DNA from: an uncultured Alphaproteobacteria bacterium
GTDB lineage: Bacteria > Pseudomonadota > Alphaproteobacteria > HIMB59
Assembly (NCBI GenBank): GCA_902591315.1
Contig: CACJAI010000003.1
Coordinates: 1-64,000, forward strand
Length of the DNA stretch: 64,000 nucleotides
Direction: 5' to 3'
Part shown: one piece after another, positions 10,199 to 24,706 of the stretch
Layout: the number at the start of each line of letters is the position of its first letter
Position numbering within the stretch: position 1 is the first letter of the stretch
Translations under genes and position numbers: made by a program
The notes under the pieces: model-generated
The model's input: the letters and a program-made list of their open reading frames with translations, nothing else
Databases searched by the model: none
What the model was told of the DNA's origin: nothing

Positions 10199-13100
10199 AT
10201 GCCACTTAGCTTTACAGAAAAAAAAAGAATTCGCTATTCCTTTGGTAAGATCGGTAAAACGATCGACGTCCCAAATTTAGTAGATATTCAAAAAATTTCA
10301 TATGATAAGTTCCTTCAATTAGGAAAATCACTAGAGAATCGTTCAAATACAGGCTTGCAAGAGGTCTTTAATTCTGTCTTTCCCATAAAAGACTACGCAG
10401 GTAAATCGGAACTTCACTACATAGACTATTATCTTGATAATCCCAAGTACGATGTTGATGAGTGTAGAAGGAAGGGTTTAACTTTCTCTGCCTCATTAAT
10501 GGTTACATTTCGATTAATAATCTGGGATTTAAATGAAGAAACTGAGGAAAAATCATTAAGAGATATTAAAGAACAAGTTGTTTATTTGGGTGATTTACCC
10601 CTGATGACAAATAATGGTACTTTTGTTGTCAACGGGACTGAAAGAGTTGTTGTTAGTCAATTACACAGATCGCCCGGTGTATTTTTTGATCATGATGAAG
10701 GTAAAACACATGCAAGTGGAAAGGTTTTATATAATGCAAGAATAATTCCATACAGGGGTTCTTGGTTGGATTTTGAATTTGATCACAAAGATAACCTTTT
10801 CTTTAGAATTGACCGAAAAAAGAAAATGATATCCACTACCATTTTACAGGCGCTACCCTCTAAGGCATCGGAAAAATATTTACAAGAATGTATGCAAAAT
10901 AAAGTTGAGCCTGACATTTATAAAGTTTCAGGGATGACCTCTGAAGAAATTTTGACCTATTTTTATGAGACATTTAATTTCAAGAAAAATAAAGATGGTT
11001 GGATTGTTAATTTAGATTTAAATAAGTTTAAATATAAAAATTTACCTTTTAATTTAGTTGATCCTAGCACTTATGAAGTAGTGGCGTATAAAGATGTCAA
11101 ATTATCATTAAAGCTACTAAAAGAAATAAAAGATAAAAAAATTACTAAATTCTTTTTTAAAGAAGATGATTTATATGGATTTTACTTATCCAATGACATA
11201 GTTAATTATGACAATGGTTTAGTTTATGCTGAAGCTGGAACATTACTAAGCGAGGAGTTCTTTAAAAGATTAGATGAATTATCTATAAATCAATTCTCTG
11301 TGATTAATGCTAATCAGGCCACTGGTAATTTAGGAGTTATTAATTCACTTGTAGTTGATAAAAATAATTCACGAGAGGAAGCTCTTTTTGATATTTTTAA
11401 GATTTTAAGACCTGGTGAGCCACCTACATTAGAAGCAAGTAATTACCTATTTCAAAATATGTTTTTTAGTGAAGATAGGTATGATTTATCTGAAGTAGGT
11501 AGGGTTAAACTAAACACTTACTTATCTCTTGATAAAAATAATAAGAAAAGAATTTTAAGTAAATCCGACATTCTTGCTGTTGCAAAAAAACTATTCGATA
11601 TGAAAACAGAAAGTGCCGGAAAAGACGATATCGATCATCTTGGAAATAGACGAGTTCGTTCGGTAGGGGAATTAATTGAAAATCAATACAGAATTGGCCT
11701 TGTTAGAATGGAGAGAGCGATCAGAGAAAAAATGGGAACAGTTGATATTGAGTCAATAATGCCTCAGGACCTAGTTAACTCTAAACCTATACAGACAGTT
11801 CTTAAAGAATTCACAGGAACAAGCCAATTAAGTCAATTCATGGATCAAACTAATCCACTAAGTGAGATTACACACAAAAGAAGAATTTCTGCATTAGGCC
11901 CCGGTGGCTTAACTAGAGAAAGAGCTGGGTTTGAGGTTAGAGATGTTCATACGACACACTACGGCAGAATATGCCCTATTGAAACACCTGAAGGTTCTAA
12001 TATCGGTTTAATCAATAGCCTTTCGTCTTTTGCTAGAATTAATCAGTACGGTTTTATTGAAACCCCTTATAGAAAAATAGTCAAAGGGTCTGTAACTGAT
12101 GAAGTATTATATTTAAATGCAGATGAAGAGGAAAATTATACCATAGCACAAGCAAATAGCCCTATTAATGCAAACGGTAAATTTGCAGAAGAACAAGTAA
12201 GTTGTAGAAGAAGAGGTGATTTTATTTTTTGTGATCCGTCCGAAATAGATTTTATGGATGTAAACCCTCAACAGTTAGTATCTGTTGCAGCTTCTCTCAT
12301 CCCATTTCTTGAAAATGATGATGCCAACAGAGCTTTAATGGGATCAAATATGATGAGACAAGCAGTACCGTTAGTTAAAAGTGAAGCCCCTCTTGTAGGT
12401 ACAGGATTTGAGTCAAAAGTGGCAAGAGATAGTGGAGCAGTTGTTATAGCAAAAAATAATGGTTACGTTCATCAAGTTGACTCTTCAAGAATAGTTATTA
12501 GATCTGACTCTAAAAATATTAGTAAGGATAAAAGTGGTGTCGACATTTATAACCTGAAAAAGTTTCAAAGATCTAATCAAAGTACTGCTATTAACCAAAA
12601 ACCAATTGTTAAAATTGGAGATTATGTTGAAAGAGGAGATATTATAGCCGACGGCCCATCAACTGATTTAGGAGAACTAGCTTTAGGACGAAATTTACTT
12701 GTAGGGTTTATGCCATGGAATGGATACAACTTTGAGGACTCAATAATAATGTCTGAAAGGATAGTTCATGAAGATAGATATACTTCAATTCATATTGAGG
12801 AGTTTGAAGTATTATGCAGAGACACTAAACTAGGACCAGAGGAAATCACAAGGGATATGCCTAACGTAGGCGATGAAAGTATTACAAATCTTGATGAAGC
12901 TGGAATTGTTTATATTGGTTCTGAAGTTAAACCTGGTGACATTCTTGTCGGAAAGGTATCACCTAAAGGTGACTCACCAATTACCCCTGAAGAAAAGCTA
13001 TTGAGAGCTATTTTCTCAGAAAAAGCAGCTGATGTAAAAGATACATCTTTAAGGTTACCAACTGGTTACTCAGGTGTAGTTGTTGATGTACAAGTATTAG

Positions 13101-14398
13101 TAAGAAGAGGAGTCGAAAAGGATGAAAGAACTATAGCTATTGAAAGAGTAGAGATAGATAGATTAGCCAAAGACAGAGATGATGAAAAAAATATTTTAGA
13201 AAATAATTATAAACAAAACCTGATAAATATTTTTAAAAATAAAAATGCTAGTTCAAATATAGATATTTTTAGTAAGGGAAACAAAGTTGAAGAAGATGAT
13301 TTGAAAACAAAGTCTATTGAAATTTTAGAACAACTTCAAGTTGATGATATTACTTCAATGGAAACATTCGCGTCACAAAAGAAAATCTTCTCTGATGCAG
13401 TAATTTTATTAGATAAAAAGTTTCAAAATAAAATTGAAAAAATTCAAAGTGGTGATGATTTATTACCTGGTGTTTTAAAAGTTGTTAAAGTTTTTGTTGC
13501 TGTAAAAAGAAAACTTCAAGCTGGAGATAAGATGGCTGGAAGACATGGCAATAAGGGTGTAATTTCAAAAATAGTACCAATTGAGGATATGCCATTCTTA
13601 GAGGATGGTACACCTGTAGATGTTTTGCTTAATCCACTGGGTGTCCCTAGTAGAATGAATATTGGGCAGATATTAGAAACTCACCTAGGTTGGGCTGCAT
13701 ATGGTATTGGTAAACAAATTTCTACAAGTTTAGATATGGCTAAAAAAGAGGGAAATATTAAACAATTAAAAAACTCTCTAACTAGTTTTTATGAGCATAA
13801 CAAAGACTCAAATACTGAAATTTCAAATATGAATGACGATCAGTTAATTGAGTTAGCTGGTAATTTAGAAAAAGGTGTTACTTTTGCTACACCTGTGTTT
13901 GATGGTACAAACACTCATGAAATTACAAATCTTTTAGATAAGGCTGGATTTGACAATAGTGGTCAAGTTCATTTATTCGACGGTAGGTCTGGAGAAAGGT
14001 TTGAAAGAAAAGTAACTGTTGGTTATAAATATATATTAAAATTACATCACTTAATCGATGATAAAATTCATGCTAGATCTATTGGTCCATACAGTCTTGT
14101 TACCCAACAGCCTTTAGGTGGTAAAGCTCAGTTTGGTGGCCAGAGATTTGGAGAAATGGAAGTGTGGGCTCTTGAAGCTTATGGAGCATCTAACACCTTA
14201 CAGGAAATTTTAACAATTAAGTCAGATGACGTAGCTGGTAGAACTAAAGTTTATGAGGCTTTAATCAGAGGGGATTATAACTTTGAAAGTGGAATACCTG
14301 AGTCGTTTCACGTTTTAGTAAAAGAATTAAAATCTCTTGGATTAAATGTTGAATTAATAGAAACAGATCCGTCTGTTAATATGGAGAATACAAAATGA
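10199..14398 (+). CDS. rpoB: DNA-directed RNA polymerase subunit beta
   Basis: 1399 aa; [47 protein letters not shown]. Confidence 0.99.
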   Translation: MPLSFTEKKRIRYSFGKIGKTIDVPNLVDIQKISYDKFLQLGKSLENRSNTGLQEVFNSVFPIKDYAGKSELHYIDYYLDNPKYDVDECRRKGLTFSASLMVTFRLIIWDLNEETEEKSLRDIKEQVVYLGDLPLMTNNGTFVVNGTERVVVSQLHRSPGVFFDHDEGKTHASGKVLYNARIIPYRGSWLDFEFDHKDNLFFRIDRKKKMISTTILQALPSKASEKYLQECMQNKVEPDIYKVSGMTSEEILTYFYETFNFKKNKDGWIVNLDLNKFKYKNLPFNLVDPSTYEVVAYKDVKLSLKLLKEIKDKKITKFFFKEDDLYGFYLSNDIVNYDNGLVYAEAGTLLSEEFFKRLDELSINQFSVINANQATGNLGVINSLVVDKNNSREEALFDIFKILRPGEPPTLEASNYLFQNMFFSEDRYDLSEVGRVKLNTYLSLDKNNKKRILSKSDILAVAKKLFDMKTESAGKDDIDHLGNRRVRSVGELIENQYRIGLVRMERAIREKMGTVDIESIMPQDLVNSKPIQTVLKEFTGTSQLSQFMDQTNPLSEITHKRRISALGPGGLTRERAGFEVRDVHTTHYGRICPIETPEGSNIGLINSLSSFARINQYGFIETPYRKIVKGSVTDEVLYLNADEEENYTIAQANSPINANGKFAEEQVSCRRRGDFIFCDPSEIDFMDVNPQQLVSVAASLIPFLENDDANRALMGSNMMRQAVPLVKSEAPLVGTGFESKVARDSGAVVIAKNNGYVHQVDSSRIVIRSDSKNISKDKSGVDIYNLKKFQRSNQSTAINQKPIVKIGDYVERGDIIADGPSTDLGELALGRNLLVGFMPWNGYNFEDSIIMSERIVHEDRYTSIHIEEFEVLCRDTKLGPEEITRDMPNVGDESITNLDEAGIVYIGSEVKPGDILVGKVSPKGDSPITPEEKLLRAIFSEKAADVKDTSLRLPTGYSGVVVDVQVLVRRGVEKDERTIAIERVEIDRLAKDRDDEKNILENNYKQNLINIFKNKNASSNIDIFSKGNKVEEDDLKTKSIEILEQLQVDDITSMETFASQKKIFSDAVILLDKKFQNKIEKIQSGDDLLPGVLKVVKVFVAVKRKLQAGDKMAGRHGNKGVISKIVPIEDMPFLEDGTPVDVLLNPLGVPSRMNIGQILETHLGWAAYGIGKQISTSLDMAKKEGNIKQLKNSLTSFYEHNKDSNTEISNMNDDQLIELAGNLEKGVTFATPVFDGTNTHEITNLLDKAGFDNSGQVHLFDGRSGERFERKVTVGYKYILKLHHLIDDKIHARSIGPYSLVTQQPLGGKAQFGGQRFGEMEVWALEAYGASNTLQEILTIKSDDVAGRTKVYEALIRGDYNFESGIPESFHVLVKELKSLGLNVELIETDPSVNMENTK

Positions 14399-17300
14399 AA
14401 GATTTAACCAATTTGTTCAAAACAAATAATCAAACTCTAAATTTCGATCAGATTAAAATTTCTGTTTCTAGTCCTGAGCAAATAAGATCGTGGTCATTTG
14501 GTGAAATAAAAAAACCTGAGACTATAAACTACAGAACTTTTAAGCCTGAAAGAGAAGGTTTATTTTGTGCAAGAATTTTTGGACCTACAAAAGATTATGA
14601 GTGTTTGTGTGGAAAATATAAAAGAATGAAATTTAAAGGCATTACTTGTGAAAAATGCGGTGTTGAAGTCACACTTTCAAAAGTTAGAAGAGAAAGAATG
14701 GCTCATATTGAACTTGCTGCACCTGTTGCTCATATTTGGTTTTTAAAATCATTACCAAGTAGAATTGGTCTTGCACTGGACATAACATTGAAAAACCTTG
14801 AAAAGGTCCTTTATTTTGAAAGTCACATTGTTATTGACCCATTAATGTCAGGTCTGACCCCTAATCAATTACTATCTGATGAAGAACTTGATGAAGCCAT
14901 TGAACAATTTGGTGAAGACTCATTTAAACATGGTATTGGTGCTGAGGCCGTTCAAGAAATTTTATCTAAAATTGATCTTAAAGTAGAAATAGAAAAACTT
15001 GTTGAAGAAAGTGAAGCCACATCTTCCGAAACTAAAAAGAAAAAAATACTTAAAAGAATGAAAGTTATGGAAGGTTTTAAAAACTCTAATATCAAACCTG
15101 AATGGATGGTTTTAAAAGTGCTACCTGTTATTCCTCCAGAATTAAGACCACTCGTACCTTTAGAAGGTGGTCGTTTTGCTACTTCTGATCTAAATGACTT
15201 ATACAGAAGAGTTATAAATAGAAATAATAGATTAAAGAGACTTTTAGATCTCAGGGCTCCTGACATCATTGTTAGAAATGAAAAAAGAATGCTTCAAGAG
15301 TCTGTTGATGCTCTGTTTGATAACGGTAGGAGAGGGAGAGTTATTACGAGCACTAATAAAAGGCCTCTTAAATCCCTCTCTGAAATGCTAAAAGGAAAAC
15401 AAGGTAGATTCAGACAAAATTTACTAGGCAAACGTGTTGATTACTCTGGTCGATCAGTAATTGTTGTTGGACCAGAATTAAAATTACATCAATGTGGTTT
15501 ACCAAAAAAAATGGCCCTGGAGCTTTTTAAACCTTTTATTTACAACAAACTTGAGTCTTATGGTTTCGCCTCAACCCTTAAATCTGCAAGAAAAATGGTA
15601 GAGTCAGAGAGACCAGAAGTATGGGATATACTAGATGAAGTAATTAGAGAGCACCCAATACTTTTAAACCGTGCACCTACTCTACACAGATTAGGTATTC
15701 AAGCTTTTGAACCAATTTTAATAGAGGGTAAAGCTATACAGCTTCACCCATTAGTTTGTACCGCTTTTAATGCAGATTTTGACGGTGATCAGATGGCAGT
15801 TCACATACCTCTTAGTCTTGAAGCACAGTTAGAGGCAAGAGTGTTAATGATGAGCACTAACAATATTCTTTCACCCTCTAGCGGAAAACCTATTATTGTT
15901 CCAAGTCAAGATATCGTTTTGGGTATTTACTACTTATCATTGATTGATGAAAAGAAAGAAGCAAAGAAATATTACTCTCATGTAGGTGAAGTAGAATTCG
16001 CTTTAGAAAATAAAACAATAGAATTACATACACCTATTATATATAGAACAAAAAAGTACAACTCAAAGACGGATAGTTTTGACTACCATAAATATACTAC
16101 TTCTGCGGGAAGAGTTATACTTTTTAAAACAGTTCCTGAGAACAAATATTTACCTTTTGATGTTATCAATAAAGTCCTGACAAAAAAAGATATAAGCAAC
16201 TTATTAGACAATGTTTACAGATTTACAGGTCAGAAAGCGACGTGCATATTCGTTGATCAAATTATGAATGTTGGATTTAAATATGCTGCTAAAGCAGGTA
16301 TTTCATTCGGAAAAGACGATTTAGTAATACCAGAGGAAAAGAATGTTTTAATTCAAGATACACAAAAACTAGTAAACAGTTTAGAAAATCAATACCAAGA
16401 AGGCCTTATTACTGAAAGAGAAAAATATAACAAAGTCGTGGGCTTGTGGTCTACCTGTACAGACAAAGTAGCAAAAGCTATGATGAAAACTGTTTCATCT
16501 AATAAAGATAGCCAAATTAATTCTGTTTATATTATGGCTGACTCTGGTGCACGAGGTTCTGAAGCTCAGCTTAAACAATTAGCAGGTATGAGAGGTTTAA
16601 TGGCAAGACCTTCAGGTGAAATTATTGAAAATCCAATTACATCTAACTTCAAAGATGGATTGACCGTACTAGAATATTTTAACTCTACACATGGTGCAAG
16701 AAAAGGATTAGCAGATACAGCTCTTAAAACTGCAAGTTCAGGTTATTTGACAAGAAGACTAGTTGATGTAGCTCAAGATTTAACAATAACATGTAAAGAT
16801 TGTACATGTAAAAATGGATTAACTGTTGACACAATTTATGAGTCTGGCGAAGTTTCTATACCTTTGACAGAAAGAGTTTTTGGTAGATATCTTGCTGACG
16901 ATGTTAAAAACAAAAAAGGTGATGTTATAATAAGAAACGATTCATACATTTCACATGAAGAAATTGAATTACTAGAAAAAGAAAATATTACTTCTGTTAG
17001 AATAAAATCACCAATCACTTGTGGAACAACACATGGTATTTGTGCCAAATCTTATGGAAGAGACTTAGCAAAAGGAGTGCCTGTAAATACAGGTGAAGCG
17101 GTTGGTATTATTGCTGCACAGTCTATTGGTGAGCCCGGTACTCAGTTGACAATGAGAACTTTTCACGTAGGAGGCGTTGCGAGTTCTTCTGCTGAAAAAT
17201 CAAATTTTGAATCACCAAGTGATGGTAAAGTTAAAATTAAAAATCTTAGATCTGTTGTAAATGGATCTGGAAGCGAAATAATTATTAATAGAACTACCGA

Positions 17301-18507
17301 ACTAGAAATATTTGATAACAATAAAACTTTAGTCTCTTCATTTAGAGCGCCATACGGATCTACTTTATTAGTAAAAAATGGCGCTGATGTTAAGCTTAAT
17401 AGCTTATTACTTGAATGGGATCCTTACACTGTGCCTATCGTAGCTGAGGAAACTGGAAAATTAGATTTCAGTGACTTAGTTGAGGGTGTATCTTTTATTG
17501 AAAAGTTTGATGAGACTACTGGTATTTCCTCTAAAGTTATAATTGATTGGAAAAGCTTTCAGGGAAAGCAGGATCTAAAACCACAGTTGCTAATAGCAGA
17601 TAAAGACGGTAATCCTATTAAATCAAAAAATTCATCTACATATGACTTAAGCGTTGGTATTGTTTTAAATATTGAAAAAGGAAAAGATGTTAAGGCTGGT
17701 GATGTAATAGCAAGAATTCCTAGAGCTTCGTCTAAAACAAAAGATATAACTGGCGGATTACCAAGAGTTGCCGATATTTTTGAGTCAAGAAAGCCAAAAA
17801 ACCCTGCAGTGTTAGCAGAAATATCTGGCACGATTGAATTTGGAAAAGATATCAAAAGTAAAAGAAGAATTATTATCAACCCAGAAGAGGGTGAGCCAAT
17901 AGAATTTTTAATTCCAAAAGGTACATATATATACTTTAACGAAGGCGACAAAGTCAATAAAGGCGATATGATTGTTGATGGTACACCAGCTCCAACGGAT
18001 ATTTTAAACATTCTTGGAATTGAGGCTTTAGCTGAATATATGGTTAAAGAAGTTCAAAAAGTATATCGTTTACAAGGTGTTTTGATTGATGATAAGCACA
18101 TTGAGTGCATTACACGTCAAATGTTACAAAAAGTTGAAGTTATTGAGTCTGGTGATAGTGAATATTTAGTTGGTGACATAAAAGACAAAATAGATGTCAT
18201 AGAAAAGAATAATTCATTAAAACAAGAAGGAAAAAAAGAAATCAGTTATAAAATGATGATCCTTGGAATTACAAAGGCCAGTCTTCAAACTAATTCCTTT
18301 ATATCAGCGGCTTCTTTCCAAGAAACAACTAGAGTTCTTACAGAAGCAGCAATTAATGGAAAAATTGATAAATTAACAGGCCTCAAGGAGAATGTAATTG
18401 TTGGTAAATTAATTCCTGCTGGAACAGGTAATGTTATTAGAGCTCTTAGAAAAGAAGCTAAAATTCGCGATAATACACTGTTAAAACAGCTAGAAACCTC
18501 TAAATAG
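14395..18507 (+). CDS. rpoC: DNA-directed RNA polymerase subunit beta'
   Basis: 1370 aa; [12 protein letters not shown] catalytic motif; overlaps rpoB by ATGA. Confidence 0.99.
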   Translation: MKDLTNLFKTNNQTLNFDQIKISVSSPEQIRSWSFGEIKKPETINYRTFKPEREGLFCARIFGPTKDYECLCGKYKRMKFKGITCEKCGVEVTLSKVRRERMAHIELAAPVAHIWFLKSLPSRIGLALDITLKNLEKVLYFESHIVIDPLMSGLTPNQLLSDEELDEAIEQFGEDSFKHGIGAEAVQEILSKIDLKVEIEKLVEESEATSSETKKKKILKRMKVMEGFKNSNIKPEWMVLKVLPVIPPELRPLVPLEGGRFATSDLNDLYRRVINRNNRLKRLLDLRAPDIIVRNEKRMLQESVDALFDNGRRGRVITSTNKRPLKSLSEMLKGKQGRFRQNLLGKRVDYSGRSVIVVGPELKLHQCGLPKKMALELFKPFIYNKLESYGFASTLKSARKMVESERPEVWDILDEVIREHPILLNRAPTLHRLGIQAFEPILIEGKAIQLHPLVCTAFNADFDGDQMAVHIPLSLEAQLEARVLMMSTNNILSPSSGKPIIVPSQDIVLGIYYLSLIDEKKEAKKYYSHVGEVEFALENKTIELHTPIIYRTKKYNSKTDSFDYHKYTTSAGRVILFKTVPENKYLPFDVINKVLTKKDISNLLDNVYRFTGQKATCIFVDQIMNVGFKYAAKAGISFGKDDLVIPEEKNVLIQDTQKLVNSLENQYQEGLITEREKYNKVVGLWSTCTDKVAKAMMKTVSSNKDSQINSVYIMADSGARGSEAQLKQLAGMRGLMARPSGEIIENPITSNFKDGLTVLEYFNSTHGARKGLADTALKTASSGYLTRRLVDVAQDLTITCKDCTCKNGLTVDTIYESGEVSIPLTERVFGRYLADDVKNKKGDVIIRNDSYISHEEIELLEKENITSVRIKSPITCGTTHGICAKSYGRDLAKGVPVNTGEAVGIIAAQSIGEPGTQLTMRTFHVGGVASSSAEKSNFESPSDGKVKIKNLRSVVNGSGSEIIINRTTELEIFDNNKTLVSSFRAPYGSTLLVKNGADVKLNSLLLEWDPYTVPIVAEETGKLDFSDLVEGVSFIEKFDETTGISSKVIIDWKSFQGKQDLKPQLLIADKDGNPIKSKNSSTYDLSVGIVLNIEKGKDVKAGDVIARIPRASSKTKDITGGLPRVADIFESRKPKNPAVLAEISGTIEFGKDIKSKRRIIINPEEGEPIEFLIPKGTYIYFNEGDKVNKGDMIVDGTPAPTDILNILGIEALAEYMVKEVQKVYRLQGVLIDDKHIECITRQMLQKVEVIESGDSEYLVGDIKDKIDVIEKNNSLKQEGKKEISYKMMILGITKASLQTNSFISAASFQETTRVLTEAAINGKIDKLTGLKENVIVGKLIPAGTGNVIRALRKEAKIRDNTLLKQLETSK

Positions 18508-18510
18508 ATG

Positions 18511-18539
18511 TTGACTATACTTAATACTATAAATATATT
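18511..18539 (+). promoter_or_regulatory. Putative strong promoter immediately upstream of rpsL
   Basis: TTGACT (18511-18516), 17-bp spacer, TATATT (18534-18539), ATG at 18549. Confidence 0.55.
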
Positions 18540-18548
18540 CTGCGAACT

Positions 18549-18923
18549 ATGCCGACCATAAATCAACTAGTTAGGAAATCTAGAGAGAAAGTCTCTAAGA
18601 GAAATAAAGTTCCTGCTCTAAAGTCTTGCCCACAAAAAAGAGGAGTTTGTCTAAGAGTTTATACTACCACTCCGAAAAAACCTAACTCAGCATTAAGAAA
18701 GGTTGCAAGAGTTAAGCTGACGAATGGCCAAGAAGTAACTGCATATATTCCAGGTGAAGGACATAACTTACAAGAACACTCTGTTGTATTAATTCGTGGA
18801 GGAAGAGTTAAAGATTTACCAGGTGTAAGATACCATATAATTAGAGGAACTTTAGATACCCAAGGACTTGAAAAAAGAAGACAACGTAGATCTAAATACG
18901 GTGCAAAAAGGCCAAAAAATTAA
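18549..18923 (+). CDS. rpsL: 30S ribosomal protein S12
   Basis: [66 protein letters not shown]. Confidence 0.99.
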   Translation: MPTINQLVRKSREKVSKRNKVPALKSCPQKRGVCLRVYTTTPKKPNSALRKVARVKLTNGQEVTAYIPGEGHNLQEHSVVLIRGGRVKDLPGVRYHIIRGTLDTQGLEKRRQRRSKYGAKRPKN

Positions 18924-18933
18924 AATTTAAATC

Positions 18934-19407
18934 ATGTCAAGAAGAAGAGCAGCAGATAAAAGACAAGTATTACCTGATCCTATTTATAAAAGTGTTGTTT
19001 TAAACAAATTTATTAACGAAGTTATGGTAGGTGGTAAAAAAACAATAGCACAAAAAATAGTGTATGGTGCCCTAGATATAATTAAAACAAATAATCAAAG
19101 TGACGATCCGTTAGAATATTTTCAAAAATCCATCAATAACGTTAAACCAACTGTCGAAGTTAAATCAAGAAGAGTAGGTGGAGCTACATATCAAGTACCA
19201 ATGGAAGTTAGAAGTACTAGAGCTCAAGCATTAGCTTTTAAATGGATATTAACTAATTCAAAAAAACGAAATGAAAAAACCCAAAGAGAGAGGTTAGCAA
19301 ACGAATTAATAGATGCTTTTGAAAATAAAGGTAACTCTGTTAAGAAAAAAGATGAAGTTCATAAAATGGCAGAGGCTAATAGAGCATTTGCACATTATAG
19401 GTGGTAG
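18934..19407 (+). CDS. rpsG: 30S ribosomal protein S7
   Basis: [33 protein letters not shown]. Confidence 0.99.
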   Translation: MSRRRAADKRQVLPDPIYKSVVLNKFINEVMVGGKKTIAQKIVYGALDIIKTNNQSDDPLEYFQKSINNVKPTVEVKSRRVGGATYQVPMEVRSTRAQALAFKWILTNSKKRNEKTQRERLANELIDAFENKGNSVKKKDEVHKMAEANRAFAHYRW

Positions 19408-19409
19408 AG

Positions 19410-21473
19410 ATGGATCTTAGTAAATATAGAAACATTGGAATTATGGCTCACATAGATGCTGGTAAAACTACTACTACTGAAAGAATTTTATATTACACAG
19501 GAAAGTCTCATAAAATAGGTGAAGTTCATGATGGTGCTGCAACAATGGATTGGATGGAGCAAGAACAAGAGAGGGGTATAACTATTACATCTGCCGCTAC
19601 TACATGTTTTTGGAATGATCATAGAATAAATATTATTGATACGCCTGGACACGTTGATTTTACAATAGAAGTAGAGAGATCATTAAGAGTTTTAGATGGG
19701 GCTGTAGCTTGTTTTGATGGTGTAGCTGGAGTCGAACCTCAATCTGAAACAGTTTGGAGACAAGCTGATAGATACAAAGTTCCAAGAATTTGTTTTTGTA
19801 ATAAGATGGATAGACTTGGTGCAGACTTTGAAATGAACGTTCAATCTATTAGAGACAGATTAGGGGCCAACCCTCTCGTATTACAAATGGCAATTGGAAA
19901 AGAGGCTGATTTTAAGGGTGTTGTTGATCTTGTTAATTTTAAATCGATTGTTTGGAAAGACGATAGTCTTGGTGCTGAATTTGATGTAACAGATATTAGC
20001 GAAGATTTATTAGAGGAAGCTAAGAAAAAAAGAGAAGAACTTATTGAAAATGCTGTTGAAGCAGATGATAAGGCATTAGAGGATTATTTAGAGGGTAAAG
20101 AAATATCTGTTGAAACTTTAAAAGCTTGTATTAGAAAAGGAACAATAGATTTTAAATTTGTTCCTGTTTTATGTGGTACTGCATTTAAAAATAAAGGTGT
20201 TCAACCTTTACTTGATGCTGTAGTAGACTACCTTCCTTCCCCCAAAGACATTGGTTTTGTTGAAGGTATTAAAGAAGGATCAGATGATAAACTACAGATA
20301 CCTAATACACCTGAAGAACCCTTTGCAGCTTTAGCTTTTAAGGTTGCAGCGGATCCTTTTGTTGGTCAAATTACATTTTGTAGACTTTACTGTGGAAATC
20401 TTAGTTCTGGATCTACAATACTAAACTCATCAAAAAATCAAAAAGAGAGAATTGGAAGAATGCTTTTAATGCATTCTAATACTAGAGAAGAAATCAAAGA
20501 AGCTAAAGCAGGTGATATTGTTGCTTTAGTTGGTTTAAAAAATGTTACTACTGGTGATACTTTATGTGACCCTTCAAAAAAAGTTATTTTAGAAAAAATG
20601 GAATTCCCCGAACCCGTAATAGAAGTCGCTGTTGAACCTAAAACAAAAGCAGATTATGAAAAAATGGGGCAAGCTTTAGGTAGATTAGCTCAAGAGGATC
20701 CAAGTTTCAGAGTAACTTCAGATGAGGAGTCTGGACAAACAATTATTAAAGGTATGGGAGAGTTACACCTAGAAATTTTGGTTGATAGAATGAAAAGAGA
20801 GTTCAAGGTTGAAGCTGATGTAGGTGCTCCTCAAGTTGCATACAGAGAAACAATCACAAAAGATGTTGAAGTTGATTACACTCATAAAAAACAATCTGGT
20901 GGTGCAGGTCAATTTGCAAGAGTGAAAATGAAATTTAAACCTTTGGAAAGAAATTCTGGTGTCAAATTTGTGAACACAGTCGTTGGAGGTAATATTCCAA
21001 AAGAATACATTCCTGGAGTAGAAAAAGGTATTAATTTTGCAGCTCAAAATGGAGTTATAGCAGGCTACAACGTCATAGACTTTGAAGCAGAAGTTCATGA
21101 TGGTGCATTTCATGATGTTGACTCATCCGTATTAGCTTTTGAGATAGCTTCAAGAGCCGCATTTAGAGAAGCCGTCGGAAAAGCAGGTCCTAAATTACTC
21201 GAACCAATGATGAAAGTCGAAGTAGTTACTCCTGAGGACTATATGGGTGATATTATTGGAGATTTAAACTCTAGAAGGGGTCAAATAGAAAAAATGGAAG
21301 ACAGAGGTAATGCCAAAGTGGTATCTGCTGTAGTTCCTCTTGCTAATATGTTTGGTTATGTTAATAATCTACGCTCTATGAGCCAAGGAAGAGCAAGTTA
21401 TACCATGTTATTTTCACATTATGATGTAGTACCTTCAAATGTTGAAGAGGAAATTAAATCTAAACTGGCATAA
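19410..21473 (+). CDS. fusA: Elongation factor G
   Basis: [36 protein letters not shown]. The tracked GTG start (19401) lies in the rpsG 3' end; ATG 19410 is preferred. Confidence 0.98.
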   Translation: MDLSKYRNIGIMAHIDAGKTTTTERILYYTGKSHKIGEVHDGAATMDWMEQEQERGITITSAATTCFWNDHRINIIDTPGHVDFTIEVERSLRVLDGAVACFDGVAGVEPQSETVWRQADRYKVPRICFCNKMDRLGADFEMNVQSIRDRLGANPLVLQMAIGKEADFKGVVDLVNFKSIVWKDDSLGAEFDVTDISEDLLEEAKKKREELIENAVEADDKALEDYLEGKEISVETLKACIRKGTIDFKFVPVLCGTAFKNKGVQPLLDAVVDYLPSPKDIGFVEGIKEGSDDKLQIPNTPEEPFAALAFKVAADPFVGQITFCRLYCGNLSSGSTILNSSKNQKERIGRMLLMHSNTREEIKEAKAGDIVALVGLKNVTTGDTLCDPSKKVILEKMEFPEPVIEVAVEPKTKADYEKMGQALGRLAQEDPSFRVTSDEESGQTIIKGMGELHLEILVDRMKREFKVEADVGAPQVAYRETITKDVEVDYTHKKQSGGAGQFARVKMKFKPLERNSGVKFVNTVVGGNIPKEYIPGVEKGINFAAQNGVIAGYNVIDFEAEVHDGAFHDVDSSVLAFEIASRAAFREAVGKAGPKLLEPMMKVEVVTPEDYMGDIIGDLNSRRGQIEKMEDRGNAKVVSAVVPLANMFGYVNNLRSMSQGRASYTMLFSHYDVVPSNVEEEIKSKLA

Positions 21474-21475
21474 TC

Positions 21476-21790
21476 ATGATAAATCAAAATATTAGAATAA
21501 GACTAAAATCATTTGACCATAATATATTAGATAGAAGTTCAATAGATATTCTTCAGACTGCAAAAAGAACTGGCGCTAAAGTAATCGGACCAATTCCAAT
21601 GCCATCTAAAATTGAAAGAGTTACAGTGAATAAATCTCCACATGTCGATAAAAAAAGTAGGGAACAGTTTGAATTAAAAACGCACATAAGGATGATGGAC
21701 ATAATTGAACCAACACCACAAACTGTTGACGCACTTATGAAGCTTGATTTAGCTTCCGGTGTTAATGTCGATATAAAAATAAAAAAGTAA
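21476..21790 (+). CDS. rpsJ: 30S ribosomal protein S10
   Basis: [46 protein letters not shown]. Confidence 0.98.
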   Translation: MINQNIRIRLKSFDHNILDRSSIDILQTAKRTGAKVIGPIPMPSKIERVTVNKSPHVDKKSREQFELKTHIRMMDIIEPTPQTVDALMKLDLASGVNVDIKIKK

Positions 21791-21796
21791 TTAACT

Positions 21797-22402
21797 ATGA
21801 TCATTAGCACTAAAATTGGCCAAACTTCATTTGTTAAAGAAAACGGCACTAGGGTTTCAGCAACAGTTCTTGATTACAACAGTTGTACTGTTGTAGGTAA
21901 TAGAACTATTGACAGAGATGGTTACCTTGCAAATATTATAGGTTTTCTCAAGCCTAATAAACTAAATAAACCCCAATTAAAAGAATATAATAAATTAAAT
22001 CTAGAACCAAAAAAAATAATTAAAGAACATCGTATAAATTCTGATGAGGAACTTTTGGAGGTTGGATCCTTAATTGATCCTAAATTTAAAGTTGGTGATA
22101 AGGTTTCAGTTCAGTCAAAATCAACTGGCAAAGGTTTTGCAGGCGCAATGAAGAGGCATAATTTTAGTGGCATGAGAGCCACACACGGTGTTTCTATTTC
22201 TCATAGAGCTCATGGTTCAACAGGTCAAAATCAAAATCCGGGTAAGGTATTTAAAGGTAAAAAAATGGCTGGTCATTTAGGTGATCAATTAACAACTACA
22301 AAAAATTTAGAAGTTCTTTTAATCAATCAAGATAAAAAACTAATATTTATTAAAGGATCTGTTCCTGGAAAAAATAAATCTATAGTTAAGGTTTTTATAT
22401 AA
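21797..22402 (+). CDS. rplC: 50S ribosomal protein L3
   Basis: [52 protein letters not shown]. Confidence 0.98.
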   Translation: MIISTKIGQTSFVKENGTRVSATVLDYNSCTVVGNRTIDRDGYLANIIGFLKPNKLNKPQLKEYNKLNLEPKKIIKEHRINSDEELLEVGSLIDPKFKVGDKVSVQSKSTGKGFAGAMKRHNFSGMRATHGVSISHRAHGSTGQNQNPGKVFKGKKMAGHLGDQLTTTKNLEVLLINQDKKLIFIKGSVPGKNKSIVKVFI

Positions 22403-22969
22403 ATGTTCGAACAAATTACACTTAAAGATAAAAGCATTTCCGAAAAAGCATTACATTCATCTTTACAAAAAATATACTCACACAAACAAGGCAATAATCA
22501 TAGTCTTGATAGATCTGAAGTAGCTGGTTCAGGAAAAAAATTATTCAAACAAAAAGGAACTGGAAATGCTAGAGCGGGTAACAAAAAAACAACTCAGAGA
22601 AGAGGAGGAGGCAAAGCTTTTGGACCAAAGTTTCATAATGTATCTTTTAAAGTTAATAAAAAAGTAAAAAAAACAGCCAGAATTTCCACGATCATTAACA
22701 AAAGTAATAATAAATCATTGTTTATTTTTGATGAAGATAAATTAGATGAAAAAAATATTTACGATTTTATAAAAAAAAATACAAATAAGATGATTATTTT
22801 CGTGCTTAGTAACATAACTGAAAATAAATTAGTTACTAAGTTTCAAAACTACAAAAAAATATACTTTCTTTCAGATAAAAATTATTCAGTTCATACAGCA
22901 TTAAAATCAGATATGATCTTATTCTCAAAGAAATCTACAATTTATAATTTATACATAGGTAATAATTAA
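22403..22969 (+). CDS. rplD: 50S ribosomal protein L4
   Basis: KLFKQKGTGNARAGNKKTTQRRGGGKAFGP; position. Confidence 0.96.
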   Translation: MFEQITLKDKSISEKALHSSLQKIYSHKQGNNHSLDRSEVAGSGKKLFKQKGTGNARAGNKKTTQRRGGGKAFGPKFHNVSFKVNKKVKKTARISTIINKSNNKSLFIFDEDKLDEKNIYDFIKKNTNKMIIFVLSNITENKLVTKFQNYKKIYFLSDKNYSVHTALKSDMILFSKKSTIYNLYIGNN

Positions 22970-22970
22970 A

Positions 22971-23252
22971 ATGAATCTTAATTTAATTAAAAAACCTGTT
23001 ATTACAGAAAAATCTACCTCCAATGCGCAGTTTAATAAATATATTTTTGAAGTTCGAAATGATGCAAATAAGATAAATATAAAAAGAACGATTGAAGAAA
23101 TTTACAAAGTTAAAGTCCAAAAACTTAATAGCTTAAATACAAAAAGTAAACCAAAAGTTTTCAAAGGGCAAAGAGGTACACGATCTGAATTAAAAAGAAT
23201 AATAGTTACTCTTAAAGAGGGAAATACAATTGATATGGGTGGTAAAGTTTAA
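22971..23252 (+). CDS. rplW: 50S ribosomal protein L23
   Basis: [23 protein letters not shown]; position. Confidence 0.96.
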   Translation: MNLNLIKKPVITEKSTSNAQFNKYIFEVRNDANKINIKRTIEEIYKVKVQKLNSLNTKSKPKVFKGQRGTRSELKRIIVTLKEGNTIDMGGKV

Positions 23253-23253
23253 G

Positions 23254-24078
23254 ATGGGCCTTATTACATACAAACCAACCACACCCTCATACCGAAAAAC
23301 GGTTAAAATTGATAAATCTCAGTTATTTAAGGGTCGTCCAGAAAAATCTTTAATTCAAGATCTGCAACCTAATTCAGGTAGAAATAACACAGGTAAGATT
23401 ACTATCAGACATCGATCTGGTGGGCACAAAAAAAAATACAGACTAATAAACTTTAAAAGAAATACATTTGATAAAATCGGTACTGTTGAGAGAATAGAAT
23501 ATGATCCTAATAGAAGTGCCTTTATAGCTTTAATTAACTATCAAGATCAAAAAGAATATATCATTGCGCCTACTGATTTAAAAACTGGTGATAAAGTTAT
23601 CTCATCGGTTAAAACAGAAATATCATCTGGCAATGCAATGAAGATTAAAAATATTCCAACTGGTACTTCTATACATAACATAGAATTAAAACCTGGAGCT
23701 GGTGGCAAACTTTGTAGATCAGCAGGATCTTTTGCGCAAGTACTTGGAGTACAAGAAAAATATGTAATGGTTAAACTATCATCTCGCGAAACGAGACTAG
23801 TTCATGGCGATTGTATGGCCACAATTGGGGTTGTATCTAATCAAGATAATAAAAATAAAAAAATTGGTAAAGCCGGGATTAAAAGACATCTAGGTATAAG
23901 ACCTACAGTTAGAGGTGTTGTTATGAACCCAGTAGATCATCCACACGGTGGAGGAGAAGGAAGAACTTCAGGTGGAAGGCATCCCTCAACACCATGGGGT
24001 ATGAAAACAAAAGGTAAGAAGACAAGAAAAATTAAATTTACATCTAAAATGATTATATCTAGAAGGGCTAAAAAGTAA
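23254..24078 (+). CDS. rplB: 50S ribosomal protein L2
   Basis: [43 protein letters not shown]. The tracked start 23230 lies in the rplW 3' end; ATG 23254 is preferred. Confidence 0.98.
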   Translation: MGLITYKPTTPSYRKTVKIDKSQLFKGRPEKSLIQDLQPNSGRNNTGKITIRHRSGGHKKKYRLINFKRNTFDKIGTVERIEYDPNRSAFIALINYQDQKEYIIAPTDLKTGDKVISSVKTEISSGNAMKIKNIPTGTSIHNIELKPGAGGKLCRSAGSFAQVLGVQEKYVMVKLSSRETRLVHGDCMATIGVVSNQDNKNKKIGKAGIKRHLGIRPTVRGVVMNPVDHPHGGGEGRTSGGRHPSTPWGMKTKGKKTRKIKFTSKMIISRRAKK

Positions 24079-24362
24079 TGGCAAGATCTGTGTGGAAAGG
24101 ACCTTACTTTGATGTAACTCTTTTCAAAAAAGTAAAAAAATCTAAAGAAGAAAGTTCAAAATCTCCAATAAAAACATGGTCTAGAAGATCTACTATAATA
24201 CCTGATTTTGTCGGAGTAACTATATCCGTTTATAATGGCAAATCCTTCATCCCAGTTTATGTGACCGAAGATATGGTAGGTCATAAACTAGGTGAATTTT
24301 CACCTACAAGAGTTTTTAAAGGTCATTCAGGTGATAAAAAAGCTGTCCAGGGTAAAAAATAA
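24078..24362 (+). CDS. rpsS: 30S ribosomal protein S19
   Basis: [37 protein letters not shown]. Confidence 0.98.
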   Translation: MARSVWKGPYFDVTLFKKVKKSKEESSKSPIKTWSRRSTIIPDFVGVTISVYNGKSFIPVYVTEDMVGHKLGEFSPTRVFKGHSGDKKAVQGKK

Positions 24363-24364
24363 TT

Positions 24365-24706
24365 ATGTCTAAAGAAGTAAAAGCAATTAATAAAATGATA
24401 AGAACGAGCACCCAAAAGCTTAATTTAATCGTCAAAGATATCAGAAAAAAAGATATTAACGCAGCTCTAAATATTTTGAAATTTTCAAACAAAAGAGTAA
24501 GCAAAGAAGTATTAAAAACATTAAACTCTGCTGTCGCGAATGCAGAAAATAATAATAATTTAGATATAGATAAACTTTTTGTAAAAGAAGCATACGTAGG
24601 AAAAAGTTTGAGAATGAAGAGATTTAGACCTATGAGTAAAGGAAGAGCCTTTCAGATTATTAAACCATTCTCTAGATTAACATTAGTCTTGGAGGAAAGA
24701 TTATAA
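24365..24706 (+). CDS. rplV: 50S ribosomal protein L22
   Basis: [44 protein letters not shown]. Confidence 0.96.
   Translation: MSKEVKAINKMIRTSTQKLNLIVKDIRKKDINAALNILKFSNKRVSKEVLKTLNSAVANAENNNNLDIDKLFVKEAYVGKSLRMKRFRPMSKGRAFQIIKPFSRLTLVLEERL

Noticed and set aside
20769-21113. Antisense 114 aa Cys/Phe-rich ORF in fusA
   Set aside because: Shadow ORF opposite a highly conserved gene; composition is abnormal.
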